In this document: positions 50,005 through 58,180 of the stretch, piece after piece
Position numbering within the stretch: the stretch's first letter is position 1
How the letters are laid out: each line of letters starts with the position of its first letter
Source: Amaricoccus macauensis_A
GTDB taxonomy: Bacteria; Pseudomonadota; Alphaproteobacteria; Rhodobacterales; Rhodobacteraceae
Reading direction: 5' to 3'
Length of the DNA stretch: 64,000 nucleotides
NCBI RefSeq assembly: GCF_049800915.1
Contig: NZ_JBNAFY010000004.1
Coordinates: 1 to 64,000 of the forward strand
The notes under the pieces: model-generated
Databases searched by the model: none
What the model saw: only the letters and a program-made list of their open reading frames with translations
Told to the model about the DNA's origin: nothing
Program-made: the position numbers and the translations under genes

Positions 50005-50760
50005 ATGGCAACGACCGAATATGTCCTCGAAACCGAGGGACTGACCAAGGAATTCCGCGGCTTCACCGCCGTGGATGACGTAAACCTGAAGGTCCGCCGG
50101 CACAATATCCATGCCATGATTGGCCCCAACGGTGCGGGCAAGACCACGGTCTTCAATCTACTCACCAAGGTGCTGACACCCACCCATGGCAAGGTGGCCT
50201 TCAACGGTCGCGACATCACCTCGGCGAAACCCGCCGAAATTGCCCGCATGGGCATCATTCGGTCGTTCCAGATCTCGGCCGTTTTCCCGCACATGACCGC
50301 ACGGGAAAACGTGCGCGTGGCGCTCCAGCGCCAGCTCGGTACGACGTTTCATTTCTGGCGCTCGGACAACTCGCTGAAGGTGCTCGACTCGCGCGCCGAA
50401 GAACTGCTCGACATGGTCGGTCTTGAGCGCTTTGCGGATGCGACCGTGGCGGACCTGCCCTATGGACGCAAACGCGCGCTCGAGATCGCGACTACTCTTG
50501 CCCTCGAGCCGGAACTTATGCTGCTCGATGAACCGACGCAGGGCATGGGACGCGAAGACGTCGACCGCATCACCAAGCTCATCAAGCAGGTCTCGAAAGG
50601 CCGCACGATCCTGATGGTCGAGCACAACCTGGGCGTCGTCGCCACCCTCTGCGACCGGATCACTGTGCTCCAGCGTGGCGCAATCCTGACGGAGGGCGAC
50701 TACGAGACCGTCTCGAACGACCCGCGGGTCAAGGAAGCCTACATGGGGAAAGCCGCATGA
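50005..50760 (+). CDS. livG: Liv-type ABC transporter ATPase (LivG-like)
   Basis: A 251-residue ATPase of the branched-chain amino acid/amide/carboxylate transporter family. Walker A GPNGAGKTT (residues 40-48), Walker B LMLLDEPTQGMG and H-loop MVEHNLGVV are normal. The signature is degenerate, LPYGRKRALEIA in place of LSGGQ, as is common for LivG. It lies 56 bases after the acyl-CoA synthetase and its stop overlaps the livF start (ATGA). Confidence 0.9.
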   Translation: MATTEYVLETEGLTKEFRGFTAVDDVNLKVRRHNIHAMIGPNGAGKTTVFNLLTKVLTPTHGKVAFNGRDITSAKPAEIARMGIIRSFQISAVFPHMTARENVRVALQRQLGTTFHFWRSDNSLKVLDSRAEELLDMVGLERFADATVADLPYGRKRALEIATTLALEPELMLLDEPTQGMGREDVDRITKLIKQVSKGRTILMVEHNLGVVATLCDRITVLQRGAILTEGDYETVSNDPRVKEAYMGKAA

Positions 50761-51515
50761 GCACCGAGACGCTTCAACCCCATATCGAGATCGGTGGGCA
50801 GCACGCCTCCGAGAGGATCGAGGAAATCCGTATTGCGGATCTCCACGGGTTCTATGGTGAGAGCCATGTTCTCCACGGGATCGACCTCACCGTCTACCAA
50901 GGCGAACTGGTGACGCTGCTGGGCAGGAACGGAGCGGGACGAACCTCCACCTTGCGCGCCATCGTCGGCCTCCTGCCTCGTCGCCAGGGATCGATTATGC
51001 TCAAGGGGCAAGAGGTCATTGAAAAGCCCCCCCATACAATCGCGCATCTTGGCGTCGGCTACTGCCCGGAGGAGCGCGGCATCTTCGCGAGCCTCAACGT
51101 CGAGGAAAACCTGATGTTGCCGCCCAACGTGGGCCCCGGTGGCATGTCGGTGGACGAGATCTACGGCATGTTCCCCAACCTCAAGGAGCGCCGCCGCAGC
51201 CAGGGAACACGCCTCTCGGGCGGCGAACAGCAAATGCTCGCCATGGCCCGGATCCTGCGAACCGGAGCCAATATCCTGCTGCTCGACGAGATCACCGAAG
51301 GCCTCGCCCCGGTCATCATCGAGAAGCTCGGGGAGGTGCTGACCGAACTGAAATCGCGGGGCTATACAATCGTTCTGGTAGAACAGAACTTCCGCTTCGC
51401 GGCACCGCTCGCGGACCGGCACATTATAATGGACCACGGACATATCGTCGCAACCGTGGCCAAGGACGAACTCGATTCCAAACAATCCGTATTCGATGAG
51501 TATCTGAGCGTCTGA
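50757..51515 (+). CDS. livF: Liv-type ABC transporter ATPase (LivF-like) with Walker A Arg
   Basis: A 252-residue ATPase, partner of LivG. It has an N-terminal extension of about 22 residues, the signature TRLSGGEQQMLAMARIL, Walker B ILLLDEITEGLAP and H-loop VEQNFRF. The Walker A loop reads GRNGAGRTST: the lysine that normally contacts the ATP phosphates is Arg62. The codon (CGA) is unambiguous. Such GRT forms occur in some LivF-like groups, so the protein may still be active. Next comes the binding-protein gene after 31 bases. Confidence 0.9.
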   Translation: MSTETLQPHIEIGGQHASERIEEIRIADLHGFYGESHVLHGIDLTVYQGELVTLLGRNGAGRTSTLRAIVGLLPRRQGSIMLKGQEVIEKPPHTIAHLGVGYCPEERGIFASLNVEENLMLPPNVGPGGMSVDEIYGMFPNLKERRRSQGTRLSGGEQQMLAMARILRTGANILLLDEITEGLAPVIIEKLGEVLTELKSRGYTIVLVEQNFRFAAPLADRHIIMDHGHIVATVAKDELDSKQSVFDEYLSV

Positions 51516-51546
51516 AGACGCCAAAAACCCTACGGGAGGACAAAAC

Positions 51547-52752
51547 ATGAAATCACTCAAGGCGCTATCGCTTGGCGTATCGACCGCCGCCCTGCTCGCA
51601 TCCGCAGCTTCTGCCGAAGTGAGCGATGGCGTGGTCAAGATCGGCATCCTGACAGACATGTCCGGCACCTATTCGGACCTCGCGGGCCAGGGTGCGGTGA
51701 CAGCGGCACAGATGGCGATCGACGATTTCGGCGGCGAGGTCGCGGGCGCACCGATCGAGCTGGTCTCGGCCGACCATCAGAACAAGGCTGACATCGCGGC
51801 GAACACCGCGCGCCAGTGGGGAGATGACGAACAGGTCGACGTATTCGGCGAACTCGTGACCACTTCGACAGCGCTCGCCGTATTCGAGATCGCTAAGCAG
51901 CAAAACAAGATCGCGCTCGTGACCGGGGCTGCTTCCTCGCCGCTCACCAACGATGCCTGCATCCCGACCGGCTTCCACTGGGCCTACAACACCCGTGCGC
52001 TTGCGGTGGGTACCGGCTCGGCGGTCGTTGCCGAGGGCGGCGACAGCTGGTATTTCCTGACCGCCGACTACGCCTTTGGCGAAAGCCTCCAGAACGACGT
52101 GGCGGCTGTGGTCGAGGCCGAAGGCGGCACGGTACTCGGATCGATCAAGCACCCGTTCCCGGCCACCGACTTCTCCTCCTTCGTTCTCCAGGCCCAAGCT
52201 TCGGGTGCGAAGGTGATCGGCCTCGCGAATGCCGGCGCCGACACCACCAACGCGATCCGCGCCGCCAACGAGTTCGGCGTCATTGCCAGCGGCCAGTCGA
52301 TTGCGGCGCTTCTGATGTTCATCACCGACGTGAACGCGCTTGGCCTCGACATCGCGCAGGGCATCCAGCTCACGACCGGCTTCTACTGGGACTACAACGA
52401 CGATACCCGTGCGTGGTCGGCCAAGTATGAGGAGAAGATGGGTTCCAAGCCCACCATGGTCCATGCCGGCATCTATTCCGCCGTATCGCACTACCTCAAG
52501 GCCGTCGAGGAAACCGGCACCGATGACACCGATACGGTCGCGGCCAAGATGAAGGAGACCCCGGTCAACGACTTCTTCGCGCCGAACGGTGTCCTGCGCT
52601 CGGATGGCCGCATGGTCCACGACATGTATCTCGCGCAGGTCAAGGCACCGGGCGATTCCGAAGGCCCGTGGGACTACTACGACATCGTTCGCGTGATCCC
52701 CGGCGAAGAGGCCTATGGTCCGCTCGAGGAAAGCACCTGCCCGACGAAGTGA
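51547..52752 (+). CDS. livK: Liv-type ABC transporter periplasmic binding protein (LivK-like)
   Basis: A 401-residue binding protein with a Sec signal peptide (MKSLKALSLGVSTAALLASA, cleavage after ASA). The mature part starts VSDGVVKIGILTDMSGTYSD, the usual type I periplasmic-binding fold start, and includes SPLTNDACIPTGFHWAYNTR and HDMYLAQVKAPGDS. Proteins of this subgroup bind amides, aromatic or fatty carboxylates as well as branched-chain amino acids; specificity cannot be read. GGGAGG lies 6 bases before the ATG. A hairpin after the stop may protect this message and raise its level over livHM. Confidence 0.9.
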   Translation: MKSLKALSLGVSTAALLASAASAEVSDGVVKIGILTDMSGTYSDLAGQGAVTAAQMAIDDFGGEVAGAPIELVSADHQNKADIAANTARQWGDDEQVDVFGELVTTSTALAVFEIAKQQNKIALVTGAASSPLTNDACIPTGFHWAYNTRALAVGTGSAVVAEGGDSWYFLTADYAFGESLQNDVAAVVEAEGGTVLGSIKHPFPATDFSSFVLQAQASGAKVIGLANAGADTTNAIRAANEFGVIASGQSIAALLMFITDVNALGLDIAQGIQLTTGFYWDYNDDTRAWSAKYEEKMGSKPTMVHAGIYSAVSHYLKAVEETGTDDTDTVAAKMKETPVNDFFAPNGVLRSDGRMVHDMYLAQVKAPGDSEGPWDYYDIVRVIPGEEAYGPLEESTCPTK

Positions 52753-52762
52753 TCCACGGACA

Positions 52763-52793
52763 CACCCCGTCCCCATTCTATCGGGGCGGGGTG
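52763..52793 (+). promoter_or_regulatory. Hairpin between livK and livH (message-stabilising or partial terminator)
   Basis: CACCCCG plus CCCC pair with GGGG plus CGGGGTG, with one bulged T, around ATTCTATC. No T run follows. Such hairpins after binding-protein genes commonly retain the upstream message and reduce downstream expression. Confidence 0.55.
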
Positions 52794-52844
52794 GCTTCCC
52801 GACAATTATAAGAACGAACCGGGCTGACAGGGGGTGAACCAGCC

Positions 52845-53735
52845 ATGTCTATGATGATACTGGGGGTGCCGATCCAGGCGCTGTTGGGCCAATTGCTGAT
52901 CGGACTGATCAACGGCGCATTCTATGCGGTGCTGTCGCTCGGCCTCGCCGTCATCTTCGGGCTCCTGAATATCGTGAACTTCGCCCATGGCGCGCTCTAC
53001 ATGCTTGGCGCTTTCGCCGCCTTCTTCCTCGCGCAGTATCTCGGCATCGGCTACTGGGGCGCACTGATCGTCGCGCCCATCATTGTCGGGGCGTTCGGCA
53101 TCCTGATCGAACGCTTCCTGTTGCGCCGTCTCGTTGGTGTCGATCACCTCTACGGCCTCCTGCTGACCTTCGGGCTTGCACTGGTGATCGAGGGCACCTT
53201 CGTGAAGTTCTTCGGCGCCTCGGGCATGCCCTTCCCGACGCCCGCCAGCATGCAAGGCGGCGTCAATCTCGGCTTCATGTTCCTGCCCTGGTATCGCGGC
53301 TGGGTCGTCATTGCCGCCCTCGCGGTCTGCATCTTCACCTGGTGGCTCTTCGAGCGCACCAAGATCGGCGCCTACCTGCGGGCTGGCACCGAAAACCCGA
53401 CACTCCTGCAGGCCTTCGGGGTCAATGTACCTCTGCTGACCACTCTCGCTTACGGCTATGGCGTGGCGCTTGCGGCGTTTGCGGGTGTTCTGGCGGCTCC
53501 CATCACCCAGGTGAATCCGCTCATGGGCTCGAACCTCATCATCGTCGTCTTCGCGGTCGTGGTGATCGGCGGAATGGGATCCATCGTGGGTGCAGTGGTC
53601 ACAGGGCTCGCAATGGGCGTGATCGAAGGGCTGACACGCGTGTTCTGGCCCGAAGCTTCCGCGACGGTGATCTTCGTGGTGATGGCGATCGTCCTGGTGC
53701 TGCGGCCCGCGGGCCTCTTCGGCCGGACAGCGTGA
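52845..53735 (+). CDS. livH: Liv-type ABC transporter permease (LivH-like)
   Basis: A 296-residue permease with about eight helices. The start MSMMILGVPIQALLGQLLIG leads to the conserved GLINGAFYAVLSLGLAVIFG and LNIVNFAHGALYMLGAF. The coupling region contains AGTENPTLLQAFGVNV, and the C terminus has VIGGMGSIVGAVVTGLAMG. GGGGTG lies 8 bases upstream. It pairs with LivM, whose gene starts 11 bases after this one. Confidence 0.93.
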   Translation: MSMMILGVPIQALLGQLLIGLINGAFYAVLSLGLAVIFGLLNIVNFAHGALYMLGAFAAFFLAQYLGIGYWGALIVAPIIVGAFGILIERFLLRRLVGVDHLYGLLLTFGLALVIEGTFVKFFGASGMPFPTPASMQGGVNLGFMFLPWYRGWVVIAALAVCIFTWWLFERTKIGAYLRAGTENPTLLQAFGVNVPLLTTLAYGYGVALAAFAGVLAAPITQVNPLMGSNLIIVVFAVVVIGGMGSIVGAVVTGLAMGVIEGLTRVFWPEASATVIFVVMAIVLVLRPAGLFGRTA

Positions 53736-53745
53736 GGGGGCAATC

Positions 53746-54669
53746 ATGACCAAATATATCGGATACGCCATCGCCCTCGCCCTGCTGCTGGCAGCACCCC
53801 ATTTCGTCTACCCGGTCTTCCTGATGAAGATCCTGTGCTTCGCCCTCTTCGCCTGCGCCTTCAACCTGATCCTCGGCTACGGCGGGTTGCTGAGTTTCGG
53901 TCATGCCGCCTTCTTCGGCGGCGCGGCCTACCTCACCGGCCATGCGCTCAAAGTCTGGGGATGGCCGACGGAACTCGGTATCCTGTTCGGGGCGCTCTGC
54001 GCCGGCGCACTCGGCGTGGTGGTCGGCTCGCTGGCGATCCGGCGCCAGGGCATCTACTTCGCAATGATCACACTGGCGCTTGCACAGATGGTCTACTTCT
54101 TCTTCATTTCGGCGGATTTTTCCGGTGGGGAGAACGGACTTCAAGGCGTCCCGCGCGGGTATTTCCTCGGCATGATTGAACTGCAGGACAACATGAACAT
54201 GTACTATTTCGTTCTCGGCGTGTTCATCCTCGGCTTCCTGATCATCGCCCGCGCCGTGCATTCGCCTTTCGGGCAGGTGCTGCGTGCCATCCGCGACAAC
54301 GAGGCCCGCGCCATCTCGCTCGGCTATGATGTCGACCGCTACAAGCTGCTTGCCTTCGTCCTCTCGGCCTCGCTGGCGGGGCTCGCGGGCGCCACCAAGA
54401 CCGTGGTCTTCCAACTCGCCTCGCTCACGGATGTCCACTGGCACATGTCCGGCGAAGTGGTCCTGATGACGCTCCTCGGGGGCTTGGGCACGATCCCCGG
54501 TCCGGCGGTGGGCGGCGCGATCATCGTGACACTGCAGAACTACCTTGCCTCCGGCCCGCTTTCAGCCTGGGTGCCGGTGGTGATCGGGGTGATCTTCATC
54601 ATCTGTGTCATGTCCTTCCGCCGTGGCGTCGTCGGCGAGTTGCGCGAGTTCATCCGAAAGTCGTTCTGA
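53746..54669 (+). CDS. livM: Liv-type ABC transporter permease (LivM-like)
   Basis: A 307-residue permease with about nine helices. Landmarks are CAFNLILGYGGLLSFGHAAF, QGIYFAMITLALAQMVYFFF, the coupling loop AIRDNEARAISLGYDVDRYK, and LLGGLGTIPGPAVGGAIIV. It forms the channel with LivH. It is the last gene of the acyl-CoA synthetase-liv cluster and is followed by a strong GC-rich hairpin. Confidence 0.93.
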   Translation: MTKYIGYAIALALLLAAPHFVYPVFLMKILCFALFACAFNLILGYGGLLSFGHAAFFGGAAYLTGHALKVWGWPTELGILFGALCAGALGVVVGSLAIRRQGIYFAMITLALAQMVYFFFISADFSGGENGLQGVPRGYFLGMIELQDNMNMYYFVLGVFILGFLIIARAVHSPFGQVLRAIRDNEARAISLGYDVDRYKLLAFVLSASLAGLAGATKTVVFQLASLTDVHWHMSGEVVLMTLLGGLGTIPGPAVGGAIIVTLQNYLASGPLSAWVPVVIGVIFIICVMSFRRGVVGELREFIRKSF

Positions 54670-54693
54670 TCCGAGGATGACCGATATGCCTGG

Positions 54694-54719
54694 CCGCGCC
54701 CCTGACGGGGCGCGGTTAC
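54694..54719 (+). terminator. Hairpin at the end of the liv operon
   Basis: A perfect 9-bp stem (CCGCGCCCC with GGGGCGCGG) closes TGAC, 25 bases after the livM stop. Only TTAC follows, so the T tract is weak. Confidence 0.6.
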
Positions 54720-54877
54720 GGGCGTTGCGGGACATTCCGTTTGGCCGAGATGCGGCCTTTCTCGCCACCGGTAATCTGCGCTATATCACTGGGCAGGCGC
54801 CTCGAATGGAAGGCGCACCGAACAGGACCTGAGCTCTGCATCCGAAAGCCGGATCGAGACAAACGAAGGAAGTTCAG

Positions 54878-55831
54878 ATGACAAGCAAACTCGACCAGCT
54901 GCGCAAGATGACCGTTGTGGTCGCAGACACCGGCGACATCGATGCAGTGCGCAAACTCCAACCCCAGGATTGCACGACCAACCCCTCGCTCGTGCTGAAG
55001 GCCATCGGACTATCCGCCTTCGAAAGCCATGTCGCAAAGGCAGTGGAAGCCGGCCGCGCTGCGGGCGATATCGGAGCGGTCGTCACCGAACTGACCGTTG
55101 CCGTCGGAGCCGAACTGGCGGGCATCGTGCCGGGGCGCGTATCAACGGAGGTCGATGCGCGGCTCTCCTTCGATACGGAAGCCTCGAAAGCCAAGGCCCG
55201 CGACATCATCGCCGCCTATGAGAAGCGCGGCATCGGCCGCGACCGCATCCTGATCAAGCTTGCCTCGACTTGGGAAGGCATTCGCGCCGCCGAAGCTCTC
55301 CAGAAGGAAGGCATCGACTGCAATTTGACCCTGCTCTTCAGCATGGCTCAGGCACGGGCCTGCGCGGATGCAGGCGCTTTCCTGATCTCGCCTTTCGTCG
55401 GCCGGATCACCGACTGGTACAGCAAGGCAACCGGCGAGACCTACACCTCCGAGACCGACCCGGGGGTTCAGTCCGTCCGACGCATCTACGCCCACTACAA
55501 GGAATGCGGCATCGAGACCGTGGTGATGGGCGCATCTTTCCGCAACACCGGCCAGATCGAGGCGCTAGCGGGTTGCGACCGTCTGACCATCTCGCCGCAG
55601 CTCCTTGGTGAGCTGGACGCAGATACAGGCACGCTCGAACAGAAGCTCTCGCCTGCAGCCGCCAGCTGCACGGCCGAACCGCTCGCGGAAACGGAATTCC
55701 GCTGGGAGCTCAACGAAGACGCAATGGCGACCGAGAAGCTGGCCGAGGGCATCCGCAACTTCCACGCAGACACGCTCAAGCTCGAGAAGCTTATCGCCGA
55801 GAAGCTCAAATCACCAGAGCCGGCGGCCTGA
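54878..55831 (+). CDS. tal: Transaldolase
   Basis: A 317-residue TalB-type transaldolase of the pentose phosphate pathway, exchanging three-carbon units between sugar phosphates. Landmarks are QDCTTNPSLVLKA, the VDARLSFDTEASKAKAR segment, the Schiff-base Lys127 in RILIKLASTWEGI, and CNLTLLFSMAQARACADAGA then SPFVGRITDWY. The length matches the classical subfamily rather than the short MipB type. It is transcribed alone between the liv operon and a bidirectional terminator. Confidence 0.96.
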   Translation: MTSKLDQLRKMTVVVADTGDIDAVRKLQPQDCTTNPSLVLKAIGLSAFESHVAKAVEAGRAAGDIGAVVTELTVAVGAELAGIVPGRVSTEVDARLSFDTEASKAKARDIIAAYEKRGIGRDRILIKLASTWEGIRAAEALQKEGIDCNLTLLFSMAQARACADAGAFLISPFVGRITDWYSKATGETYTSETDPGVQSVRRIYAHYKECGIETVVMGASFRNTGQIEALAGCDRLTISPQLLGELDADTGTLEQKLSPAAASCTAEPLAETEFRWELNEDAMATEKLAEGIRNFHADTLKLEKLIAEKLKSPEPAA

Positions 55832-55846
55832 TCCGACGAATCCTAT

Positions 55847-55873
55847 GGCGGGAAGGTTCCTATGCTTCCCGCC
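55847..55873. terminator. Bidirectional terminator between tal and the SDR gene
   Basis: GGCGGGAAG pairs perfectly with CTTCCCGCC around 9 bases. It lies 15 bases after the tal stop and 40 bases beyond the convergent SDR gene. Confidence 0.7.
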
Positions 55874-55913
55874 TACTTCGAATAAGGCGATGCCCGTGCA
55901 AATCGGCGGATGT

Positions 55914-56681
55914 CTACCGCTTAAGAAGATCATCGACCTGCTGGCTTAGCGATTTCGCCAGGTCTGCCGGATACAGCCGCCCGTATCTCCGCGCATCATT
56001 GTCCCAGTAGCGGCCCGTCGCGTTGGTGAACTCACTGGCCAGTGCTGCACGGACAAGGATGTCGGTGCCGATATTGATGTCATTTCCGGAGGTTCCAAAC
56101 CCCTCCCGCACCATCCGCGTCGCCAGAAGCGAGCCGGGGTTGACCGCGATCGACACCGGGCCGTCGGGATGCTCGGCGGCAAACTGCTGGCTCCAGAGTG
56201 CGATGGCCAGCTTGCTCTGAGCGTAGGCCTGCATGTCCTGCACGCGCACGTCGCCCCGCAACGCTCTGGGATCTACCGGGGACTGCGCCGCCGAGGAAAG
56301 GTGAATGATCCGCCCGTCCTCCGAAATGACAGGCAGCAGTTTCAAGGTAAGGAGCGCCGGCGCAAGCGTGTTGACGACGAAACGCGCGTCGAGTCCGGCA
56401 CCCGTCACCGGGTCAGGCATCTTGTATACCCCGGCATTGTTGATCAATACATCGATCCGGGAATGATGCTCGACGATGCGGTCGGCCATCTCCGCGACCT
56501 GATCGAGATCCGAGAGGTCTGCCTGGACCGTCTGAACCGATCCGCCCAGGGCTGCCCTCGTCTCTTCCAGTCTTTCGGCGTCGCGCCCGTGGATGATCAG
56601 GGAGTGCCCCAGTTGCACGAATTTTTCCGCGGTGGCGCGGCCAAGGCCCTGCGTCGCACCGGTGATAAGAATTGTTTTCAT
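55914..56681 (-). CDS. Short-chain dehydrogenase/reductase
   Basis: A 255-residue classical SDR. The NAD(P)-binding glycine motif is TGATQGLGRATAE, followed by LINNAGVY, the catalytic Ser in IHLSSAAQ and the YAQSK catalytic pair. The middle and C terminus (FTNATGRYWDNDARRYGRLY) are typical of retinol dehydrogenase/WW-domain-oxidoreductase-like bacterial SDRs. Substrate unknown. It starts 10 bases after the luciferase-like gene on the same strand, so the two probably form an operon. Confidence 0.85.
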   Translation of the reverse strand: MKTILITGATQGLGRATAEKFVQLGHSLIIHGRDAERLEETRAALGGSVQTVQADLSDLDQVAEMADRIVEHHSRIDVLINNAGVYKMPDPVTGAGLDARFVVNTLAPALLTLKLLPVISEDGRIIHLSSAAQSPVDPRALRGDVRVQDMQAYAQSKLAIALWSQQFAAEHPDGPVSIAVNPGSLLATRMVREGFGTSGNDINIGTDILVRAALASEFTNATGRYWDNDARRYGRLYPADLAKSLSQQVDDLLKR

Positions 56682-56690
56682 GACAGGACC

Positions 56691-57653
56691 TCAGTTGAAG
56701 TTGGGCAGTACATTGCGCGCCAGCCGCTCAAGGGATTCGTCGATGGGCGCTCTGTTGAAACGCAGGTTCAAGGCAACGTGGTTCACACCGATCTCCTCAA
56801 GCTGCTGGAGATACCTCAGCAGCCAGCGGTAACCTGTTCGCACACCAAGGTGTATTGGAGTGGGTGTCTCATCCGGATTGTCCGAGAGGTCGATGTAGAG
56901 AGGTTGCAGCACGGGCTTGAGCGGCTGTCCCAGCGCGGTCAACCTGTCATTCCAATCCCTCAGGACCTGATCCTGAGCGACACCGGCGCGCGGGTAGGTC
57001 ATCCAGCCGTCCCCATGCTCTGCGATCCACTCCGGCGACTGGCGACTTGAGCCCGTCACCAGGAGAGGAAGGCGCACCCCCTCCGGCTTTGGAAGCATGT
57101 CCATGATGCCATCGACGCGTCCAAACCCATTCTCGATGCGGGGACGCACCTCCGACATTGCGCGGATGTAGTCGAAACTTTCACGGAAAGCTTTGCCGCG
57201 CTGGTCGAAGTCCCGCCGCATTGCCGGATATTCCTCGGGACGATCACCTGAGGCGACGCCAAGTATCAGCCTACCGCCCGACAAAACGTCCGCGCTTGCC
57301 GCGGCCTTGGCCACATGCGCCGGATGCCGGAGCGGAAGCACGATGCTGGCTACACCGAGCGCGATGTCGGAGGTCTGCCCGGCAAGGAAGCCGAGATACG
57401 TGAAGGGGTCGAAAAGCTGCCCCGCATCGCCGAACGAGGGCACGTTGAAGGGCACATCCCGCAACCAGACCGCCCTGAACCCAAGCCGTTCGGCCAGTTT
57501 CACGCGTTCCATATGTCCGGCCATGTCCGGTACTGCGCTGTCTGCATAGCGCGCGATTGGCACCACGAGACCGATGCTCAACCGGCCGACAGCAAATGTC
57601 GCGTTGTAGCCACGATTTATCGGCGGGAAGCTGGGAGGAATTTCGTCTCGCAT
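56691..57653 (-). CDS. Luciferase-like (LLM) flavin monooxygenase
   Basis: A 320-residue protein of the F420/FMN-dependent luciferase-like family, closest in pattern to the BA3436-type group. Seen are LSIGLVVPIARYADSAVPDM, AERLGFRAVWLRDVPFNVPS, FDPFTYLGFLAGQTSDIALG, GVASGDRPEEYPAM and LVTGSSRQSPEWIAEHGDGW. The family oxidises varied small molecules with reduced flavin; the partner SDR next door may act in the same route. The start MRDEIPPSFPP has GGAG upstream; the longer frame crosses an unrelated interrupted reading frame and was not used. Confidence 0.85.
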   Translation of the reverse strand: MRDEIPPSFPPINRGYNATFAVGRLSIGLVVPIARYADSAVPDMAGHMERVKLAERLGFRAVWLRDVPFNVPSFGDAGQLFDPFTYLGFLAGQTSDIALGVASIVLPLRHPAHVAKAAASADVLSGGRLILGVASGDRPEEYPAMRRDFDQRGKAFRESFDYIRAMSEVRPRIENGFGRVDGIMDMLPKPEGVRLPLLVTGSSRQSPEWIAEHGDGWMTYPRAGVAQDQVLRDWNDRLTALGQPLKPVLQPLYIDLSDNPDETPTPIHLGVRTGYRWLLRYLQQLEEIGVNHVALNLRFNRAPIDESLERLARNVLPNFN

Positions 57654-57676
57654 CTCGGAGTTGCTCCGGTTCAGTA

Positions 57677-57934
57677 CTATTTGACGGTTTCTTCGATGAA
57701 ACGACGGGCCTTCGGAACCACCGGTTCCTTGGCACGATAGCCGAAGGTGAACATAGCCGCGGGTTTCTAGGCTTCGGCGTAAATGCCGAAGAGATCCCTT
57801 CCCGTCCGGGTATTTTCGATGTCCCGCGCGCTTCCGGAGTGCTCCGGGTCGGAGATTTTCGTCGCGCGACCGGATCGAAACGCCTCGAGGACCTGCTCGC
57901 CAACGTCGGCTAGCGTCGGGGTGAGCGCGTTCAT
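57677..57934 (-). pseudogene. Short gene interrupted by an in-frame TAG (possible pseudogene)
   Basis: A minus-strand frame opening MNALTPTLADVGEQVLEAFR runs 55 codons to a TAG at 57767-57769; the same frame then continues 29 more codons (from KPAAMFTFGYRAKEPVV) to a second TAG at 57677. Read through, it would be an 85-residue acidic-to-basic peptide. I do not recognise the family. It lies just upstream of the luciferase-like gene. It could be a decayed gene, a sequencing or strain-specific nonsense change, or chance in GC-rich DNA. Confidence 0.35.
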
Positions 57935-58180
57935 CTCCAAGTTCCACAAACCGCAATGTCTCGTCCCGCTCGACATAACACAGGCCGAACGAAGAAAAAT
58001 CCGGCCAGAACCGAGTTCAGTTTTCCGATTCTGTGGAAAATAACCTTAGCCTGCGGGTCATCTTGCGGAACTGCTGCATCGGTTCCGGATGCTCGCAGGC
58101 AGATCAAAAGCTGGCGCTTGCGGCCGCCGTCCCTCTGCCTGTAGCTCTTGAACGAAATCAGGGAGGCGAAGACAACCGGG

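Noticed and set aside
54605..54832. 75-codon frame after livM
   Set aside because: It overlaps the livM end and the terminator hairpin and has no binding site.
58021..58040. TTTTCC-N8-GGAAAA inverted repeat upstream of the MFS gene
   Set aside because: Short arms of simple composition; likely by chance without other support.
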